The translations under genes and the position numbers were made by a program. From positions 2,170,001 to 2,234,000 of the forward strand of contig NZ_CP094289.1 of NCBI RefSeq assembly GCF_022759505.1: a DNA stretch of 64,000 nucleotides. Direction: 5' to 3'. Of the stretch, positions 61,189 through 64,000 are shown piece by piece; the stretch's first letter is position 1; each line of letters starts with the position of its first letter. Source of the DNA: Georgenia sp. TF02-10. GTDB lineage: Bacteria; Actinomycetota; Actinomycetes; Actinomycetales; Actinomycetaceae. Under the pieces are notes generated by a model that saw nothing but the letters and a program-made list of their open reading frames with translations, ran no database searches and had not been told where the DNA came from.

Positions 61189-62147
61189 GCGCCCAGCGCC
61201 TGGCCGACCTCGTCGATCATGGCCTCGACGTTGGACAGGCCGTGCATGACGATGTACCAGCGCTCCCCGTCCAGGTAGACGACCTGGTCCTGCTGCCAGG
61301 CGGTGGTGGCCGCGACCAGCTCGTTGTCCAGGATCTGCTCGGCGGCCTGGCCGCCGGTCTCGCCGATGGCGGCGTCGCGGTCGTTGACGAAGAGCCAGTC
61401 GGGGTTGGCGTCCCGGACCACCTCGAAGGAGACGACCTCCCCGTGCGGGTCGCTGGCGACGTCCGGGGCGGCCTCGGCCACGCCGAGCACCGTGAAGATG
61501 AGGCCGAAGCGGGACGCGGCCCCGTTCATGGTGACCTCGCCGCCGGAGGTCTGCAGCACCATCCCGGTGCCGGCCGCCTCCCCGGCCGGGCGGATCTCCT
61601 CGACCCGCTGGTCGATGCCGGCGAGGGCCTCGGCGACCTCGTCCTCCTTGCCGAAGATCTCCCCCAGCGTGCCGGCGCTCTCCTCCAGGCCGGCGAGGAA
61701 GTCGGTGGAGTCGAAGGTGACGTCCACGGTCGGGTAGCTCTTGCTCAGCTCGGGGTAGGCCGCGGCGGAGCGGAACCCGACCACGACGAGGTCGGGGTCG
61801 AGGCGGGCCAGGGCCTCGTAGTCCGGCTCGAACAGCGTGCCGACGTCGGTGTACTCCTCGCCGGTGTACTCCTCCAGGAAGGAGGGCACGCTGGCCTTGG
61901 GGACCCCGACGACGTCGACGTCGAGGGTGTCGAGGGTGTCCAGGGCGCCCATGTCGAAGACCGCGACGCGCTCGGGGTCGGCCGGCACCTCGGTGCTGCC
62001 CTGGGCGTGCTCGACGGTGATGGTGCTGGGCTCGGCGCTCTCGCCCTCCGCGGGCGGCTCCGCCTCGGCGCTGCCGCCGGCGGAGCAGGCCGCGAGGGCA
62101 GAGACGAGGACGACGGCGACGGCGGCGCGGCGCACGAGGGTGCTCAC
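61185..62147 (-). CDS. Siderophore-binding lipoprotein
   Basis: The product has 320 residues. Lipobox SALAAC, then acidic linker and a FecB-like two-lobed binding fold: ERVAVFDMGALDTLDTLDVD, LDPDLVVVGFRSAA and the end YIVMHGLSNVEAMIDEVGQA, close to the YclQ/FatB subgroup that binds petrobactin-like or catecholate ferric siderophores. First gene of the iron operon, with a possible DtxR/IdeR box upstream. Confidence 0.93.
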   Translation of the reverse strand: MSTLVRRAAVAVVLVSALAACSAGGSAEAEPPAEGESAEPSTITVEHAQGSTEVPADPERVAVFDMGALDTLDTLDVDVVGVPKASVPSFLEEYTGEEYTDVGTLFEPDYEALARLDPDLVVVGFRSAAAYPELSKSYPTVDVTFDSTDFLAGLEESAGTLGEIFGKEDEVAEALAGIDQRVEEIRPAGEAAGTGMVLQTSGGEVTMNGAASRFGLIFTVLGVAEAAPDVASDPHGEVVSFEVVRDANPDWLFVNDRDAAIGETGGQAAEQILDNELVAATTAWQQDQVVYLDGERWYIVMHGLSNVEAMIDEVGQALGA

Positions 62148-62181
62148 ATGGGCTCCAGGGGTGGATCCGTAGGGAAGGAGG

Positions 62182-62204
62182 ACCTAACGAAGGGGAGCCT
62201 AACC
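62182..62204 (-). promoter_or_regulatory. Possible DtxR/IdeR iron box
   Basis: The minus strand reads GTTAGGCTCCCC followed by TTCGTTAGGT, i.e. two TTAGG half-sites in direct order 35-57 bp upstream of the binding-protein start. The IdeR consensus is TTAGGTTAGGCTAACCTAA; the match is partial, but position and operon function fit. Confidence 0.45.
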
Positions 62205-62353
62205 CAGATATACGCAACCGTCACCTACCGTAATTCAGCGGCCGACCCGGGCCCGCACGTGGCGCCCGGTTTGTCGCGTTCGCGGCGCTGGGCGGCGACC
62301 GCCTCGTACGTGTCGGCTTGTCATCACCGTCGGGCGGTCACCGACGCGACCCT

Positions 62354-62380
62354 GGGCGCGGGCGCGGGCGCGGGCGCGGG
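62354..62380. repeat. GGGCGC hexanucleotide repeat
   Basis: About four and a half copies of GGGCGC in tandem, at the broken end of the resolvase remnant. Confidence 0.85.
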
Positions 62381-62408
62381 CCAGGCTAGGCCAGGCCGCG
62401 GATGGTGC

Positions 62409-62507
62409 TCTCCGCATCGTGTCGACCCGCAGCTGCGCGATCACCACGTCGATGCCGACCAGGGCACGGCCCATCGGGGTCGTGGTGTCGATGTCCGGCT
62501 CGGTCAG
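62409..62507 (-). pseudogene. Serine recombinase (resolvase) remnant
   Basis: About 33 residues read EPDIDTTTPMGRALVGIDVV and IAQLRVDTMR, the end of the resolvase catalytic domain (usual pattern DTTTPxGRAxFxMxxVFAELE). Nothing before or after it matches; the residues that follow come from low-complexity sequence. It marks a lost mobile element. Confidence 0.6.
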
Positions 62508-62605
62508 TGGCGGCGGGTCCGGCCAGGTGTGTTGCCGATGGTGTAGCTGGCGTGCCAGAGCTTGCTGCCCTGCCCGGCCCCGTGGGTCGCGTCCGGGGGC
62601 TGCGG

Positions 62606-63259
62606 TCAAGACGGGATGACACCTCGCCGGAGCACATCCGCCAGCCGGTCATTGCGGCCGGTGTCCTGGCTGTGGAAGCGCGCCGCGACGAACTCGTCGC
62701 GCAGCGTGGAGCCCGGTGCGAACTGTGCTGTGTCGAGTCGATAGCCGGCCTGCTCGGCGAGCTGGGAGAAGAACACGAACTGCGTGCGGGTGTTGCCCTC
62801 CCGGAAGCTGTGGATGACGTTCAGCTCGCCCCAGCTCTCCGCGAGCTCCTCGACGAACTCCTGATGCCCCAGGCCGCGCAGCAGGTCCTTCTGCGCGAGG
62901 CGCGCGTACTGCTGCTCGGCGGCCTCGGTCAGGTGCGGGCCTGCCCCGTAGTAGGTGTGGCCGTCCTTCGTCATGAACTGCCCCACCGGGGCGACACGCT
63001 CCTGCCCCGCCCACTCGTAGACGTCCTGGAACACGTAGTGGTGGATCGCTTTCATGTGGTCGTAGTCGAACTGGCCCTTCACCGGAGACTCGGCCAGCTC
63101 GCGCATCCGCAGGGCCGTGATGGCTTCCTCCATCGTGCGCAGCTTGTCGGGGTCCGTCTCACCGTGCGGCTTGCTCGGCGTCGTGAACTTGTTCCTCAGC
63201 ACAGACGTACCTGGGATGAAGTAGTCATCCCAGGTACGAAAGACGTGCCGGCGCGGCAT
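62606..63259 (-). CDS. Fic-domain toxin
   Basis: The product has 217 residues. The Fic motif is VIHSFREGNTRTQFVFFSQL (HxFREGNTR instead of the common HPFREGNGR), preceded by IHHYVFQDVYEWAGQERVAP. Fic enzymes transfer AMP to target proteins such as gyrase or topoisomerase IV. The start codon overlaps the antitoxin stop by one base. A full-length domain suggests activity. Confidence 0.93.
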   Translation of the reverse strand: MPRRHVFRTWDDYFIPGTSVLRNKFTTPSKPHGETDPDKLRTMEEAITALRMRELAESPVKGQFDYDHMKAIHHYVFQDVYEWAGQERVAPVGQFMTKDGHTYYGAGPHLTEAAEQQYARLAQKDLLRGLGHQEFVEELAESWGELNVIHSFREGNTRTQFVFFSQLAEQAGYRLDTAQFAPGSTLRDEFVAARFHSQDTGRNDRLADVLRRGVIPS

Positions 63260-63456
63260 CAGCCCTGAACGTGGCGGCGGATCGCTGCGACCGCCTCATC
63301 CCCCGTCAGCTCGTGCCGGGCCGCCTGCTCCAGAATGCCGCGCAGCGCCGGGTCGGTGACCTCGTGCCCGGCCGCAGCCAGAGCGGCGTCCGCGAACGCG
63401 ATGCGCTCCGCGACCTGGGTCTCGGTCGGGTCAGTAGCGGCGGTCGCCCGTGCCAT
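63259..63456 (-). CDS. VbhA-like antitoxin of the Fic pair
   Basis: The product has 65 residues. The C-terminal half (LRGILEQAARHELTGDEAVA) fits the VbhA antitoxin pattern. The region aligned to the inhibitory (S/T)xxxE(G/N) helix reads ALAAAGHE, so the expected inhibitory Glu appears to be Ala, or inhibition uses the next Glu. Upstream of and coupled to the Fic gene. Confidence 0.8.
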   Translation of the reverse strand: MARATAATDPTETQVAERIAFADAALAAAGHEVTDPALRGILEQAARHELTGDEAVAAIRRHVQG

Positions 63457-63722
63457 GATCCACCCCTTTCAGCGGTGCGCCTATCCTAGCAGGTGGGCGA
63501 GATCGGTCGCGCGGAGGTTCTGGGTCTGACTTGGTTTCGGGACTATGGGAGCCTGTCCTTCTGAAGATTATCTCAATGAGCACACCCCAAGATGTGGGCT
63601 AGGAGGAGTCCAGGCGCCGCATTGTTCGACCGATCAAGCCCATTTGGCAACATGCTCCTGAAGCCACCTCTCTACGCGCAAACCTGCCAACGTAAGACGC
63701 TGACCTGCCCGCGGCGTCGCGA

Positions 63723-64000
63723 TCAGGACTGTCGACGCCGAACGGGCCCCGGGTGGTACCGGGCGAACTTGCGGACCTGGTTGGCCTGCGCCGCGGCGAT
63801 CTCCAGCCACCGCCGCGGGTCGCGCTCCGCCCGGTAGAGCAACGGGTTGGTGGCCGCGCCGGAGCGGGCCAGGCGCCGGACGACGGCGGCGTCCGCGGCC
63901 GAGAGGTACCGGGTCACCAGCGGCACCGGCACCACGTGGAAGAGGTGCTCGGCCGTGCCGATCACCGGTGCCACGGCCCGGTGGTCGACGAACGCGTCGA
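63723..64000 (-). CDS. C-terminal part of an unrecognised protein (start outside window)
   Basis: About 92 residues, open at the window edge: DAFVDHRAVAPVIGTAEHLF, then VPLVTRYLSAADAAVVRRLA and a basic end (HPGPVRRRQS). It is soluble and alpha-helical by composition. No motif identifies it. The interval 63457-63722 holds no recognisable gene. Confidence 0.5.
   Translation of the reverse strand, partial: DAFVDHRAVAPVIGTAEHLFHVVPVPLVTRYLSAADAAVVRRLARSGAATNPLLYRAERDPRRWLEIAAAQANQVRKFARYHPGPVRRRQS

Noticed and set aside
1-64000. CRISPR arrays, rRNA genes, replication origin
   Set aside because: No regularly spaced repeat-spacer series, no rRNA-like sequence and no DnaA-box cluster noticed.

Overview
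The window is high-GC DNA from an actinomycete. GTG and TTG starts, 1-4 bp gene overlaps, a TreX-TreY-TreZ trehalose operon, a class E sortase, an actinobacterial c-di-AMP (ydaO-type) leader on an NlpC/P60 gene and a CsoR regulator all fit Actinomycetota, probably Micrococcales. I cannot name a genus.

Bases 1 to about 48,790 look like a metal-resistance genomic island. Its right end carries an excisionase, a tyrosine integrase and a tRNA-Val(GAC) whose 3' end faces the integrase; the left end is not in the window. The cargo is mostly copper handling: three P1B ATPases with different transmembrane signatures (CPD, CPH, CPC), CsoR, two CopZ-like chaperones, two YHS-domain mini-proteins, a multicopper oxidase, two DUF305 proteins, two CcdA/TlpA-type thiol redox modules, and two apolipoprotein N-acyltransferases (Lnt, alias CutE). 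Carbon-metabolism genes sit among them: a beta-phosphoglucomutase/GH65 fusion, glucose-6-phosphate dehydrogenase and phosphoketolase. A sortase cluster and DoxX-like membrane proteins are also present.

Two recurring DNA motifs tie the cargo together. Five copies of TACCC-N5-GGGTA (a CsoR-type operator) lie before the metal operons. Eight direct repeats TTCAT-N6-TTCAT (11-bp pitch) lie before other cargo genes and suggest an OmpR/PhoB-family response regulator that is not encoded here.

Mobile elements have damaged the island. Two identical 1666-bp IS1380-family copies hit one DUF3105 gene, one ahead of it and one inside it. Two identical 1558-bp IS3-family copies lie in inverted orientation, and one sits between two copies of a 1208-bp piece of lnt. 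A third IS3-type element (1272 bp) joins two unrelated gene fragments. Other relics include a frameshifted FAD oxidoreductase, a membrane acyltransferase fragment, an IS3 OrfA remnant and a resolvase remnant.

From about 48,790 to 64,000 the content is more chromosome-like: a tRNA Gly-Cys-Val cluster, aminodeoxychorismate lyase, tRNA-Val(CAC), a PIN/Phd toxin-antitoxin pair, glgX-treY-treZ, an iron-siderophore ABC importer with a possible iron box, a Fic/VbhA toxin-antitoxin pair and the 3' end of an unrecognised gene.
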